From: Flagellimonas olearia
Lineage (GTDB): Bacteria > Bacteroidota > Bacteroidia > Flavobacteriales > Flavobacteriaceae
DNA length: 64,000 bases
Direction: 5' to 3'
NCBI RefSeq assembly: GCF_009184425.1
Contig: NZ_WELG01000002.1
Coordinates: 1,240,001-1,304,000 of the forward strand
The notes under the pieces are model-generated. The model saw only the letters and a list, made by a program, of their open reading frames with translations, did no database searches and was not told where the DNA came from. Of this stretch, positions 1-8,322 are shown piece by piece. How positions within the stretch are numbered: the first letter of the stretch is position 1; each line of letters begins with the position of its first letter. Made by a program: the position numbers and the translations under genes.

Positions 1-1
1 A

Positions 2-625
2 GATTTTTCGAACGTCCTCAAAGCTATGGACGTTAGGTTGAAGATTGAACCTGAATTCGAAACCGCAACGGGCAAGATGATCGGTACCATTTTGTCGGCA
101 CAGAAATCCAGCGATGCGGACTTGATCATGATGGGCACCATGGGAGACAAAATTACCGATGAGGCCATCACCAATACCTCAAGATTGGTTTTGGATGCCG
201 ATTGCCCCGTGATTTCAATCCCCTATGGTTGTAGTATCAAGGAGCCCAAGGACATTGCTCTGGTCATGGGAGGGGAGTTGATTGACAATAAAAAACTTCT
301 GGGTACCCTGTTGGATATTGCGCGTACCTTTGACTCAAGGGTACACGTGCTCACCATCTACAAAGAATCCATTTATGAGGAGCACTCCACGGCCGATAGT
401 ACAGAAAACTCATTGGAGTACTATTTGGAGCACTTTTATGTAGAGCATACGTTCAATAAAAATCAGGATGTGGAAGAAGGTATCTTCAACTACATCAATG
501 AAAAGAAAATCGATCTCTTGGTCATCCTGCCTAGGAACCATGCCCAAAACAGTACCCCTTCGGAAGGCCGATTGACCAAGTTGTTGACCCTACATTCCGA
601 AATTCCCGTTTTGGCTTTGGATTGA
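2..625 (+). CDS. Universal stress protein, UspA family (5' end outside window)
   Basis: The frame is open to the left window edge (codons for DFSNVLKA precede the first ATG at 26), so this is the C-terminal part of a larger protein. Flavobacterial tandem-domain Usp proteins are usually about 270-290 residues; about 207 are visible. The visible part ends one Usp domain, with the typical DLIMMGTMG and CPVISIP segments (around residues 31-40 and 60-66 counted from the ATG at 26), and carries a second, more diverged one ending in EIPVLALD. Usp proteins are cytoplasmic stress-linked nucleotide-binding or signalling proteins; the ligand cannot be told from this part. It lies 36 nt ahead of the phosphofructokinase gene on the same strand, so the two may be cotranscribed. 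Confidence 0.85.
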   Translation, partial: DFSNVLKAMDVRLKIEPEFETATGKMIGTILSAQKSSDADLIMMGTMGDKITDEAITNTSRLVLDADCPVISIPYGCSIKEPKDIALVMGGELIDNKKLLGTLLDIARTFDSRVHVLTIYKESIYEEHSTADSTENSLEYYLEHFYVEHTFNKNQDVEEGIFNYINEKKIDLLVILPRNHAQNSTPSEGRLTKLLTLHSEIPVLALD

Positions 626-661
626 TAGTATTGTGTAAATCCTCAAATTAATAAGGACCCT

Positions 662-1969
662 ATGGGAAAATTCCAAATAGAAAGTTTGGGAATGCCACAC
701 TATAAATCACCTCTTAAATTAAGTACGGTGAAAGGGGATAATATCTTTGACTTTGTGAGCGATGCCGATCGATTGGTCTTTGATCTTTCGATGGAGTATT
801 ACCATCATTGTCTCAAAACGGGTGAAGCGCCTCTGTGTTTGGAAAAGGCGGGCCCGCGCCAGGATATTTTTTTCGATGCCCAAAAGACCACTGCGGCCAT
901 TGTTACCTGTGGAGGTTTGTGTCCCGGGATCAATAATGTGATCCGTGGGGTGGTCATGGGGCTCCACTATTTTTATGGGGTGAAGAAAATTTTGGGCATA
1001 CCCTATGGGTATGAAGGCCTTAATCCGGAGAAAGGACACGGCTTTGTGGAACTCACTCCGGACAAAGTAAAGGATATCCACCAGTTTGGGGGCACTTTTT
1101 TAGGGTCGTCCCGAGGAAGTCAAGATGTGTCCAAAATGGTGGATACCTTGCAGGACAATAACATCGACATCCTTTTTGCCATTGGGGGCGACGGTACCCT
1201 AAAAGGAGTGGATGCCATTGGGCGGGAAATCAAAAAACGGAATGCCAAGATCAGCGTGGTGGGGATTCCCAAGACCATAGACAACGATATTGACCTTATT
1301 GATGAATCTTTCGGGTTTGAAACGGCATTTGATGTGGCAAGTCCCATTTTACGGGACGCCCACAACGAAGCCACAGGGGCTTTCAATGGAATTTCAATTG
1401 TGAAATTGATGGGAAGGGACAGTGGTTTTATAGCGGCCTCTGCTGCCTTGTCCATGCCCGTGGTGAATTTTGTGCTGGTTCCCGAAATGGATTTTTCGCT
1501 TGAAGGTGAAAAAGGATTTCTAAAAGCCCTGGAACAGCGGTTGGAACTGAAAAGACATGCGGTCATTGTTGTAGCCGAAGGTGCTGGGCAACATTTGTTC
1601 CAAGAGAAAAGTGGGGTCAAGGATGCATCCGGAAATGTGAAACATAAAGATATCGGTCTGTTTTTAAAGGAAAAAATAGGCGAACATTTTAAAGGTTCTT
1701 CCGTTACCATCAAATACATAGATCCCAGTTACATCATTCGGAGCGCGCCCGCCAATTCAAGCGATAGTGTCTATTGCAGTAGGTTGGCCTACCATGCCGT
1801 TCATGGGGCCATGGCCGGGAAGACCCGATTTGTGAGCAGCAAGGTGAATAACAAGTATGTGTATGTGCCGATCTCAGAGGTCACCCAGAAAAGGAAGAAA
1901 ATAGACATGGAAGGCGAATTTTGGTTTTCCGTGCTGCAGAGTACCGGTCAGCCCTTTTCATGGGGATGA
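662..1969 (+). CDS. pfkA: ATP-dependent 6-phosphofructokinase, long (plant/trypanosome-like) clade
   Basis: Catalyses phosphorylation of fructose 6-phosphate in glycolysis. At 435 residues it is longer than the 320-residue E. coli type. CGGLCPGINNVIR (83-95) is the nucleotide-site start, GGDGT is at 175-179 and PKTIDNDI at 203-210. The Gly after GGD (E. coli position 104) is the ATP-type residue, whereas the Lys in PKTIDND (position 124) is the residue seen in PPi-dependent enzymes. This Gly/Lys pairing is known from ATP-dependent plant and trypanosomatid PFKs, so ATP is the likely donor. The start follows the Usp stop by 36 nt. Phosphoryl donor is inferred from residues only. Confidence 0.9.
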   Translation: MGKFQIESLGMPHYKSPLKLSTVKGDNIFDFVSDADRLVFDLSMEYYHHCLKTGEAPLCLEKAGPRQDIFFDAQKTTAAIVTCGGLCPGINNVIRGVVMGLHYFYGVKKILGIPYGYEGLNPEKGHGFVELTPDKVKDIHQFGGTFLGSSRGSQDVSKMVDTLQDNNIDILFAIGGDGTLKGVDAIGREIKKRNAKISVVGIPKTIDNDIDLIDESFGFETAFDVASPILRDAHNEATGAFNGISIVKLMGRDSGFIAASAALSMPVVNFVLVPEMDFSLEGEKGFLKALEQRLELKRHAVIVVAEGAGQHLFQEKSGVKDASGNVKHKDIGLFLKEKIGEHFKGSSVTIKYIDPSYIIRSAPANSSDSVYCSRLAYHAVHGAMAGKTRFVSSKVNNKYVYVPISEVTQKRKKIDMEGEFWFSVLQSTGQPFSWG

Positions 1970-2014
1970 TCTACCAAGCTGACATTTGTCATTTAATTTC
2001 CTAATTTCACTCCA

Positions 2015-2022
2015 TAGCTTTG
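2015..2022 (+). promoter_or_regulatory. Bacteroidota -7 promoter element (TAGCTTTG)
   Basis: Exact match to TAnnTTTG, ending 21 nt before the ATG at 2044. A TTTG at 1985-1988 is 26 nt upstream, wider than the usual 17-23, so the -33 assignment is uncertain. Confidence 0.5.
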
Positions 2023-2043
2023 GAGAAAATCAAAACAAAAATC

Positions 2044-2343
2044 ATGGAAGTACAAGTTCAATATCTAAAAATGCAGACCAGCGAATCATTGACTGAAATC
2101 TTAATGAAAAAGTTGGATGGGCTGGAGAAAAAGTACAACTGGTTGATCAAGGCCAATGTACTGTTTAAAATAGAGAATGATAAGGCCGGAGAAGGAAAGA
2201 TATGCGAAATAGAACTGAGTGCTCCCGGACCTAGACTTTTTGCCAAGGCCAAAACAGACGATTTTGAGAAATCCTTGGCAGAGACCATTGAAGAATTGCA
2301 AAGACAATTGGAAAAAAGACAGGGTAAGTTTGTGTCACATTAA
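2044..2343 (+). CDS. hpf: Ribosome hibernation-promoting factor, HPF/RaiA (short) family
   Basis: A 99-residue protein starting MEVQVQYLKM, with the beta-alpha-beta-beta-beta-alpha composition of HPF/RaiA/S30AE proteins that bind the decoding centre of idle 70S or 100S ribosomes in stationary phase. An in-frame TTG at 2020 would add 8 residues, but the ATG at 2044 matches the usual family start and lies behind a good -7 element. There is no C-terminal dimerisation domain, so it is the short type. It stands alone between pfk and a lipoprotein gene. Family call rests on overall pattern and length; no catalytic motif exists to check. Confidence 0.75.
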   Translation: MEVQVQYLKMQTSESLTEILMKKLDGLEKKYNWLIKANVLFKIENDKAGEGKICEIELSAPGPRLFAKAKTDDFEKSLAETIEELQRQLEKRQGKFVSH

Positions 2344-2387
2344 ATGGAAATTAGATCTTTGCTGTGCATGATCTTAAACCACTTGCC

Positions 2388-3017
2388 ATGAAACTACAAT
2401 TTGTTGCTTTAAGTCTTTTACTATTCTCGGGTTGTTCCACGGCTAAATTGGTGGGTACATGGAAAAATCCAGATCATGTAATCTTTGATGCCTATAAAGT
2501 GCTCGTGGTGGGTATGGCCAAGGATGAAAATGTACGGATGGACTTTGAGAGCAAACTGGTCAAGAAATTGGAGGATAAAGGGGTAGAGGCCATGCGCAGC
2601 ATTGATATTTTTGATGTGGAGTTCACTACATCCCAAAAGTCGGAAGAAGAGCTGTCCGAAGTGGAAGAGCAATTGTTGGACAAAGATTTTGATGCTATCT
2701 TGTTTACCAAGATCCTAAAGGCCGATAGCAAGCGTACCCTAAAGGAAAGAATCAACAATATTGATAGGATGTTCATGCGGTTCAGTACCGATTATCTGGA
2801 ACATCAAGACATCTACTATGACCCGGAGTCCTATGATTCCTTCAATATATACCATCTAGAGACCTCCCTGTACTGTATATGTATAGGAAAGGAAAGGGAG
2901 TTGATTTGGAGGGGTAATATAGACGTAACTGAATCCCCAAAGGTTGAAAAGACCATTGATGCCTACATCAAGCTGATCACCGATGAGATGGAGAGGCAGG
3001 ATATCATTTTTTATTAA
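2388..3017 (+). CDS. Putative lipoprotein of unknown function
   Basis: About 209 residues. The ATG at 2388 gives MKLQFVALSLLLFSGC, a type II signal peptide with lipobox LFSGC and lipidated Cys at residue 16; an upstream in-frame ATG at 2364 would add MHDLKPLA and spoil the signal. The mature part has an alternating strand/helix pattern with a VLVVGMAKDENVR segment, resembling small lipoproteins that carry a DUF4136- or CsgG-like nucleotide-fold domain, but I cannot assign a family. The C-terminal half is rich in Asp, Glu and Tyr. Its stop codon overlaps the stop of the opposing small gene at 3014-3160. Confidence 0.7.
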   Translation: MKLQFVALSLLLFSGCSTAKLVGTWKNPDHVIFDAYKVLVVGMAKDENVRMDFESKLVKKLEDKGVEAMRSIDIFDVEFTTSQKSEEELSEVEEQLLDKDFDAILFTKILKADSKRTLKERINNIDRMFMRFSTDYLEHQDIYYDPESYDSFNIYHLETSLYCICIGKERELIWRGNIDVTESPKVEKTIDAYIKLITDEMERQDIIFY

Positions 3018-3160
3018 CCCAATCCAAAGGCATCCAGCACTCCTAAAATATCCAGGATAATACAAACGGGAATCGCGATCAGGATAATAACCAGGACAAA
3101 GACCATGAACCGCAAGAAAGCAACCATGAGTTTATTGCCAAAAGAAACTTCATCAGTCAT
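3014..3160 (-). CDS. Small single-pass membrane protein (48 aa), unknown
   Basis: Read from the ATG at 3158-3160 on the minus strand, this encodes 48 residues: a polar start MTDEVSFGNKL, a long hydrophobic core (about residues 12-43, rich in V, I, L and F with one Pro) and the end DAFGLG. It probably forms one or two tightly packed membrane helices. It converges with the lipoprotein gene and the two stops share the palindrome TTAA at 3014-3017. Codon use looks like the neighbours, with few rare codons. Supported only by composition, an intact frame and the tidy junction; no family recognised. Confidence 0.5.
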   Translation of the reverse strand: MTDEVSFGNKLMVAFLRFMVFVLVIILIAIPVCIILDILGVLDAFGLG

Positions 3161-3266
3161 AATAGTGTAATTTCCTATCAAGGTAAGGAATTATTCAGGT
3201 AACTGTCACGTTCTGTGGATCTATATTCGATTAACGGAATGGTTTTTCGTATGTGCCGTATCCCAA

Positions 3267-4658
3267 CTAAGAAGTCCTGTTCTTTTTTCCGCTGAGCAGT
3301 TTTCCCAGTTCCTCCAGACTAGCTCCTTTGGTCTCGGGCATCATAAAAATCACCCAGAACAATTGCAGGACCATCATAAAGGCAAAGAAGATGAAAATGG
3401 GCCAAGGATTGTCCTTGAAAATCCCGATTTCTGCATCCAGGAACGTTGGGGTGATCAAGGTGATGAGGGCAGCGAACACCCAGTGGGTTCCGGTTCCCCA
3501 TGACTGCCCATAGGAGCGAACTTTGTTCGGGAATATCTCCGAAATGAACACCCATATGACGGCCCCTTGTCCAACAGCATGTGATGCAATGAAAATAAGG
3601 ATGAAAATGAGGAGTAGCACCGAGCTTGCACTGGAATAAAAACACCATGCCACCATGGAAAGACTAATGATATAGCCGATGGAACCCATGTATAGCAATT
3701 GTTTGCGTCCCAGCTTGTCTATCAGGGAGATTCCCACGAAAGTGAAAATAAGGTTGATGATGCCGATGGATATGGAGCTGAAAAGCGATTCCCCCGAAGC
3801 CAATCCAGCACGCTCCAATATTTCCGGCGCGTAGTACAGTACAAAATTGATTCCCGATAGTTGGTTGAAAGCAGCGATCAAAAAGGCCAGAATAAGCGGT
3901 CGGTTGTATTTGCCCGAAAAAAGGTTGTCCTTTTGTTTTTGTGTGGTTTCCTGAAGGGACACCTTTATCTGGGCAAGATGGACTGTGGCCTGATCTTGAT
4001 CAATACCCAATAAAGTCAAAGAACGTAGAACGATGGCCTCTTTGTGGTCTTTGAGCAAAAGCCATCTGGGACTATGGGGAATCTTAAGGACCATAAGGGT
4101 ATAGATCAGTGCGGGAAGTCCCTCAATGCCCAACATCCATCGCCATGCGACCCCTTCATTGAAAATGGCCCCGATCAAAGAATTGGAGACAAACGCAATC
4201 AGGATTCCAAAGACAATATTGAATTGATAAAGGGCGGTAAGTCTTCCGCGGTTTTCCGGGGTAGATATTTCAGAAATGTACACAGGTGCCGCTACCGATG
4301 AGATACCCACACCAACACCTCCAATAAATCTAAAGAAGGAAAAACTATAAGCTTCAGGAGCCAAGGCGGAACCAATCGCAGAGATAAAGTAGAGTGCCCC
4401 TACCCAGAACAAGGTTTTTTTTCGTCCCCATCGGTCACACGGAATACCGCCCAAAAGAGAGCCCAAAACCGTTCCCCAAAGCGCCATGGACATGATAAAA
4501 ATACCATGGAAGGTAAAAATGGAATCCCCCAAAAACCAATTGGTGCCCCATAGGTCCTTTATGGGTTGGTTGGCCCCGGAAATGACCACAGTGTCAAATC
4601 CAAATAGAAAACCCGCCAAAGCAGCGGTCAAAGAGATTCTGAAAATGCGTTTGTCCAT
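3267..4658 (-). CDS. MFS sugar porter (SP family, XylE/GLUT-like)
   Basis: 463 residues with twelve predicted membrane helices. It shows the sugar porter signatures: GFLFGFDTVVISGA in helix 1, DRWGRKK in the helix 2-3 loop, PVYISEISTPENRGR after helix 4, the helix 7 segment QLSGINFVLYYAPEI, DKLGRKQLL in the 8-9 loop and PETKG near the C-terminus. It should import a monosaccharide (hexose or xylose) with H+ or Na+ in the inner membrane; substrate not determinable. It follows kdtA on the same strand with a 35-nt gap that carries a 16-bp palindrome. The C-terminus runs to residue 463 without truncation. Confidence 0.93.
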   Translation of the reverse strand: MDKRIFRISLTAALAGFLFGFDTVVISGANQPIKDLWGTNWFLGDSIFTFHGIFIMSMALWGTVLGSLLGGIPCDRWGRKKTLFWVGALYFISAIGSALAPEAYSFSFFRFIGGVGVGISSVAAPVYISEISTPENRGRLTALYQFNIVFGILIAFVSNSLIGAIFNEGVAWRWMLGIEGLPALIYTLMVLKIPHSPRWLLLKDHKEAIVLRSLTLLGIDQDQATVHLAQIKVSLQETTQKQKDNLFSGKYNRPLILAFLIAAFNQLSGINFVLYYAPEILERAGLASGESLFSSISIGIINLIFTFVGISLIDKLGRKQLLYMGSIGYIISLSMVAWCFYSSASSVLLLIFILIFIASHAVGQGAVIWVFISEIFPNKVRSYGQSWGTGTHWVFAALITLITPTFLDAEIGIFKDNPWPIFIFFAFMMVLQLFWVIFMMPETKGASLEELGKLLSGKKNRTS

Positions 4659-4662
4659 ATGG

Positions 4663-4684
4663 GTCAGTTTTAGCTAAAACTAAC
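4663..4684. promoter_or_regulatory. Palindrome between kdtA and sugar porter genes
   Basis: The 16-bp AGTTTTAGCTAAAACT at 4666-4681 is its own reverse complement, and the flanks extend the match to 22 bp with one mismatch. It ends 4 nt from the porter start codon and has no loop and no following T-run on the minus strand, so it looks more like an operator or a processing site than a terminator. Confidence 0.4.
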
Positions 4685-4693
4685 CAAAAAAAA

Positions 4694-5938
4694 TTAAAGT
4701 ATTTGGTCTATGTGCACCATAATCAGTGGAGTAGCTCCAACGTTTTGGGTGATGTAGGTCGAGTTGATTTTTCCTGTGTTTTCCAAAACATCAGGATTTT
4801 CGATGAAGTTATCCAATACGGATTTGAGTTCGTTTTCCGCGGATACGGGAATCACTCCCTTCAAGGCTACAAGGTCTTCGGCTTCTTTAAAACCTTCGTA
4901 GTTGGGGCCAATGACTACCGGGATGCCGTAAACAGCGGGTTCCAAGGTGTTGTGTAGCCCCGTGGCGAAACCTCCTCCCACATAGGCCATCTCGGCATAA
5001 CTGTAAATTTTGGTGAGCAGGCCAATGGTGTCAATGATCAGCACATCAAAATCCATAAGATTCTGGTTGTCAATGTTGGAATAGCAGATGGTTTTTTTGG
5101 AAATGGACTCCGATAGTTGGTCAATATGATCTTGCTTTATTTTGTGCGGAGCAAGCACAAATTTTACCCCTTTATCAGATGAGTTGATATAATCTGCCAA
5201 AATCTTCTCGTCTTCCGGCCAAGTGCTCCCTGCTACCAAACAAGGTTGGCTTCCTTTGAATTGTTCCATAAAACCCAGATGGTTGTCTCGCTTCAGGATT
5301 TCTTGTACTCGGTCAAACCGGGTGTCGCCACTCACCGTACTATTGGCAAAACCAATGGACTGCAATAAGGTTTTTGAGGTGTCATCCTGAACAAAGAAAT
5401 GGGAAAAACTATGCAAGCTGTTTCGCATAAAACCGCCATAGGGTTTAAAAAAGACCTGTCGTTTGGAGAATATGGCAGAAACCAACAAAGTGGGAATCTT
5501 CCGTTGTTGTAGTTGGTGCAAGTAGTTGGGCCAAATTTCGTACTTGATGAAAATGGCCATGACCGGATTCACCAGATCCACAAATTGCGATGAATTGGAA
5601 TGGGTGTCCATGGGGAGGTATACCACCACATCGGCGGCAGAAGTATTCTTTTTCACCTCATAGCCCGAAGGTGAAAAAAAGGAAAGCACAAGTTTGTGGT
5701 TAGGATATTGCTGCCGCAATTGCTCCAAAATGGGCAATCCCTGTTCAAACTCTCCCAGCGAGGCTACGTGCATCCAAATGCATTTGGAATTGGGGGTGAT
5801 GGAGGACCGTAGTTGGTCAAAGGTGTTTTTTCGACCCGAAACAAATAGTCTCATCTTGGGTTGGAACAATGCAATGCCCTTCAGGACCAACCAAGAAAGA
5901 TGCGTTAGGATGTTATAGATAAAGCGTAGGGCCATCAT
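4694..5938 (-). CDS. kdtA: 3-deoxy-D-manno-octulosonic acid (Kdo) transferase
   Basis: 414 residues, the normal length for KdtA/WaaA (GT30), an inner-membrane-anchored enzyme adding Kdo from CMP-Kdo to lipid IVA in lipopolysaccharide core synthesis. The N-terminal hydrophobic anchor (about residues 4-24) precedes the MHVASLGEFEQGLP segment holding the catalytic Glu. IFIKYEIWPNY, VAGSTWPEDE and YVGGGFATGLHNTLEPA are typical of the family. Start ATG at 5936-5938, with a second ATG directly after. It is divergent from the DegT/galE pair, fitting a surface-sugar neighbourhood. Confidence 0.93.
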   Translation of the reverse strand: MMALRFIYNILTHLSWLVLKGIALFQPKMRLFVSGRKNTFDQLRSSITPNSKCIWMHVASLGEFEQGLPILEQLRQQYPNHKLVLSFFSPSGYEVKKNTSAADVVVYLPMDTHSNSSQFVDLVNPVMAIFIKYEIWPNYLHQLQQRKIPTLLVSAIFSKRQVFFKPYGGFMRNSLHSFSHFFVQDDTSKTLLQSIGFANSTVSGDTRFDRVQEILKRDNHLGFMEQFKGSQPCLVAGSTWPEDEKILADYINSSDKGVKFVLAPHKIKQDHIDQLSESISKKTICYSNIDNQNLMDFDVLIIDTIGLLTKIYSYAEMAYVGGGFATGLHNTLEPAVYGIPVVIGPNYEGFKEAEDLVALKGVIPVSAENELKSVLDNFIENPDVLENTGKINSTYITQNVGATPLIMVHIDQIL

Positions 5939-5992
5939 ATTCCGCTAAAATACATTCTTTCGGGAATAGCACATTATGGGATCTTTATTTCT

Positions 5993-6000
5993 TAATTTTG
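5993..6000 (+). promoter_or_regulatory. Bacteroidota -7 promoter element (TAATTTTG)
   Basis: Exact TAnnTTTG match ending 17 nt before the DegT start at 6018. No clear TTTG at -33. Confidence 0.5.
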
Positions 6001-6017
6001 AACCATAACTTATCAGC

Positions 6018-7172
6018 ATGAAAAAAATACAGATGGTCGACCTTCAAGGCCAATACCAGGGCATCAAAAATGAGGTCAACGATTCCATAGCCGAAATCTT
6101 GGATTCTTCGGCATTTATCAACGGTCCGCACGTGCATGCCTTTCAAAAGGAACTGGAGGAATACTTGGGGGTAAAACATGTAATTCCATGTGCCAATGGC
6201 ACGGACGCCCTTCAAATTTGTATGATGGGATTGGGGTTGCAGCCCGGAGACGAAGTAATCACGGCCGATTTTACCTTTGCGGCCACCGTTGAGGTAATCG
6301 CCCTTTTGAACCTTACACCTGTTTTGGTGGATGTGGAACCCGATACTTTCAATATTGATGTCAAGGCCGTGGAAAGGGCCATTACCCCAAAGACCAAGGC
6401 CATTGTGCCAGTGCATTTGTTTGGCCAATGTGCCAACATGGATGCTTTAATGGATTTGGCCAAGAAGCACGATTTATATGTGATTGAAGACAATGCCCAA
6501 GCCATTGGCGCTACCTATACTTCAGCGGATGGGAAAAAACAAAAGGCGGGAACCATAGGTCATGTAGCATCGACTTCCTTCTTTCCATCAAAGAATTTGG
6601 GCTGTTATGGCGATGGTGGTGCCATCTTTACCAATGATGATGAGTTGGCCCACACACTAAGGGGTATGGTGAACCACGGGATGTACACGCGTTACTATCA
6701 TGATGTGGTTGGGGTAAACTCGCGGTTGGATTCCATCCAAGCGGCCGTGTTAAGGGCGAAACTTCCAAAATTGGATACTTACAATAAGAGGCGTTGGGAA
6801 GCCGCATCCAAGTATTCCAAAGCCTTTCAGGGGCAAGAGCATATTGTGGCCCCCAAGATTGTCTGCGGATGTGATGATGGTCAAAATGTATGTGATTGTC
6901 ATGTGTTCCACCAGTACACCTTGAAGATCTTGAATGGTAAAAGAGATGGATTGGTGCAACATTTAAACGATAACAACGTGCCATGTGGGGTGTATTATCC
7001 CGTTCCCTTGCATAAGCAAAAGGCGTATGCGGATACCCGGTACAATGAAGCCGATTTCCCGGTCACCAATCAATTGGTGAATGAGGTGATATCGCTTCCA
7101 ATGCATACCGAGTTGGATGATGAGCAAATCCAATTTATAACCGATTTGGTTATAGATTTCGTAAACCGTTAA
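6018..7172 (+). CDS. DegT/DnrJ/EryC1/StrS-family sugar aminotransferase
   Basis: 384 residues of the PLP-dependent fold type I sugar aminotransferases that make amino-sugar nucleotides for lipopolysaccharide or capsule. The internal-aldimine Lys is K192 in FFPSKNLGCYGDGGA; EDNAQAIGATY (157-167) holds the Asp that binds the pyridine nitrogen; ANGTDALQI (59-67) binds phosphate. Best matched to WbpE/WlbC-like 3-amino-sugar enzymes, though substrate is not certain. An unusual cysteine cluster, C283, C285, C292 and C294, sits just before HVFHQY. galE begins 2 nt after its stop, so the two form an operon. Confidence 0.9.
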   Translation: MKKIQMVDLQGQYQGIKNEVNDSIAEILDSSAFINGPHVHAFQKELEEYLGVKHVIPCANGTDALQICMMGLGLQPGDEVITADFTFAATVEVIALLNLTPVLVDVEPDTFNIDVKAVERAITPKTKAIVPVHLFGQCANMDALMDLAKKHDLYVIEDNAQAIGATYTSADGKKQKAGTIGHVASTSFFPSKNLGCYGDGGAIFTNDDELAHTLRGMVNHGMYTRYYHDVVGVNSRLDSIQAAVLRAKLPKLDTYNKRRWEAASKYSKAFQGQEHIVAPKIVCGCDDGQNVCDCHVFHQYTLKILNGKRDGLVQHLNDNNVPCGVYYPVPLHKQKAYADTRYNEADFPVTNQLVNEVISLPMHTELDDEQIQFITDLVIDFVNR

Positions 7173-7174
7173 AC

Positions 7175-8191
7175 ATGAAAATACTGGTAACAGGAGGATT
7201 GGGATACATAGGTTCCCATACTGTTGTTGAACTGCAGAACGAAGGTTTTGAAGTGGTGGTGATAGACAACCTCTCCAATTCTTCCATTACTGTTTTGGAT
7301 GGTATTAAGGCCATTACGGGAAAGAAACCCATTTTTGAGGAGCTGGATCTTCGGGAGAAGTCCAAAGTCCAGGATTTTTTCAAAAGACATGATGATATTG
7401 CAGGTGTGATTCACTTTGCAGCATCCAAAGCTGTGGGGGAAAGTATGGAAAAGCCCTTGCTCTATTACGAAAACAACCTTGGGGTTTTGGTGTACATTCT
7501 TCAAGAATTGATCAAAAAGAAGAGTGCCAGTTTTATTTTCAGTTCCTCTTGTACCGTGTACGGCGAAGCTGATGAGATGCCCATTACGGAAAACGCTCCA
7601 GTTAAATCGGCGGAATCACCGTATGGAAACACAAAGCAGGTTGGGGAAGAGGTCATATCCGATACGTGTCGGGTAAACCCCAATTTGAAAGCTATAGCGC
7701 TCCGTTATTTTAACCCTATTGGAGCACATCCGTCGACCCAAATAGGGGAACTTCCTATTGGGGTGCCGCAGAATTTGGTGCCCTATATCACCCAAACGGG
7801 TGTTGGACTAAGGGAGCAACTATCCGTGTTTGGGGATGATTACCCAACCCAGGATGGTACATGTATCCGAGACTATATACATGTGGTGGATTTGGCCAAG
7901 GCCCATGTGATAGCTTTGCAACGATTGATCCAAGGGGACAATCAAGAAAACTATGAAGTCTTTAATCTGGGTACTGGAAAAGGAAGCTCAGTGTTGGAAG
8001 TGATCAAAAGTTTTGAACGTGTATCGGGAAAAACCCTTAATTACAAAATAGAGCACAGAAGACCCGGTGATGTGGTACAGGCTTATGCAAACACCCAAAA
8101 AGCAAATGAGGTTTTGGGCTGGAAAGCCAAGTCAACATTGGATGAAGCCATGAAATCCGCATGGGATTGGGAGTGTAAAATCAGAAGTTGA
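7175..8191 (+). CDS. galE: UDP-glucose 4-epimerase
   Basis: 338 residues, the usual length for GalE, an extended SDR that interconverts UDP-glucose and UDP-galactose using bound NAD. Seen: GGLGYIG (7-13) for NAD, FSSSCTVYG (122-130) with catalytic Ser, YGNTK with Tyr150 and Lys154, RYFNPIGAH and the C-terminal RRPGDVVQAYA. The gene starts 2 nt after the DegT stop and is followed by a good terminator, so this is the last gene of the pair. Its product can feed galactose or GalNAc precursors to the surface polysaccharides implied by the neighbours. Confidence 0.96.
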   Translation: MKILVTGGLGYIGSHTVVELQNEGFEVVVIDNLSNSSITVLDGIKAITGKKPIFEELDLREKSKVQDFFKRHDDIAGVIHFAASKAVGESMEKPLLYYENNLGVLVYILQELIKKKSASFIFSSSCTVYGEADEMPITENAPVKSAESPYGNTKQVGEEVISDTCRVNPNLKAIALRYFNPIGAHPSTQIGELPIGVPQNLVPYITQTGVGLREQLSVFGDDYPTQDGTCIRDYIHVVDLAKAHVIALQRLIQGDNQENYEVFNLGTGKGSSVLEVIKSFERVSGKTLNYKIEHRRPGDVVQAYANTQKANEVLGWKAKSTLDEAMKSAWDWECKIRS

Positions 8192-8211
8192 AAAATTTTA
8201 TCTCAATAATA

Positions 8212-8238
8212 AAGCCTGTCTTTTGACGGGCTTTTTTT
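8212..8238 (+). terminator. Rho-independent terminator after galE
   Basis: Stem AAGCCTGTC / GACGGGCTT with a TTTT loop and one G-U pair, followed by a T-run. Lies 21 nt after the galE stop. Confidence 0.85.
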
Positions 8239-8290
8239 GGTTAAGGCCCAATGGTTTCGTTTTTAGGTTATCATGCAAGGGATGCTTACA

Positions 8291-8311
8291 TTAGTCAAAC
8301 TAATTGACTAA
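8291..8311. promoter_or_regulatory. Inverted repeat upstream of amidohydrolase
   Basis: TTAGTCAA and TTGACTAA are perfect 8-bp arms with a 5-nt spacer, ending 11 nt before the ATG at 8323. Size and symmetry fit a dimeric regulator such as a MarR-type or winged-helix protein. No poly-T follows directly enough to make it a terminator. Confidence 0.45.
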
Positions 8312-8322
8312 ACTTTTTGAAA

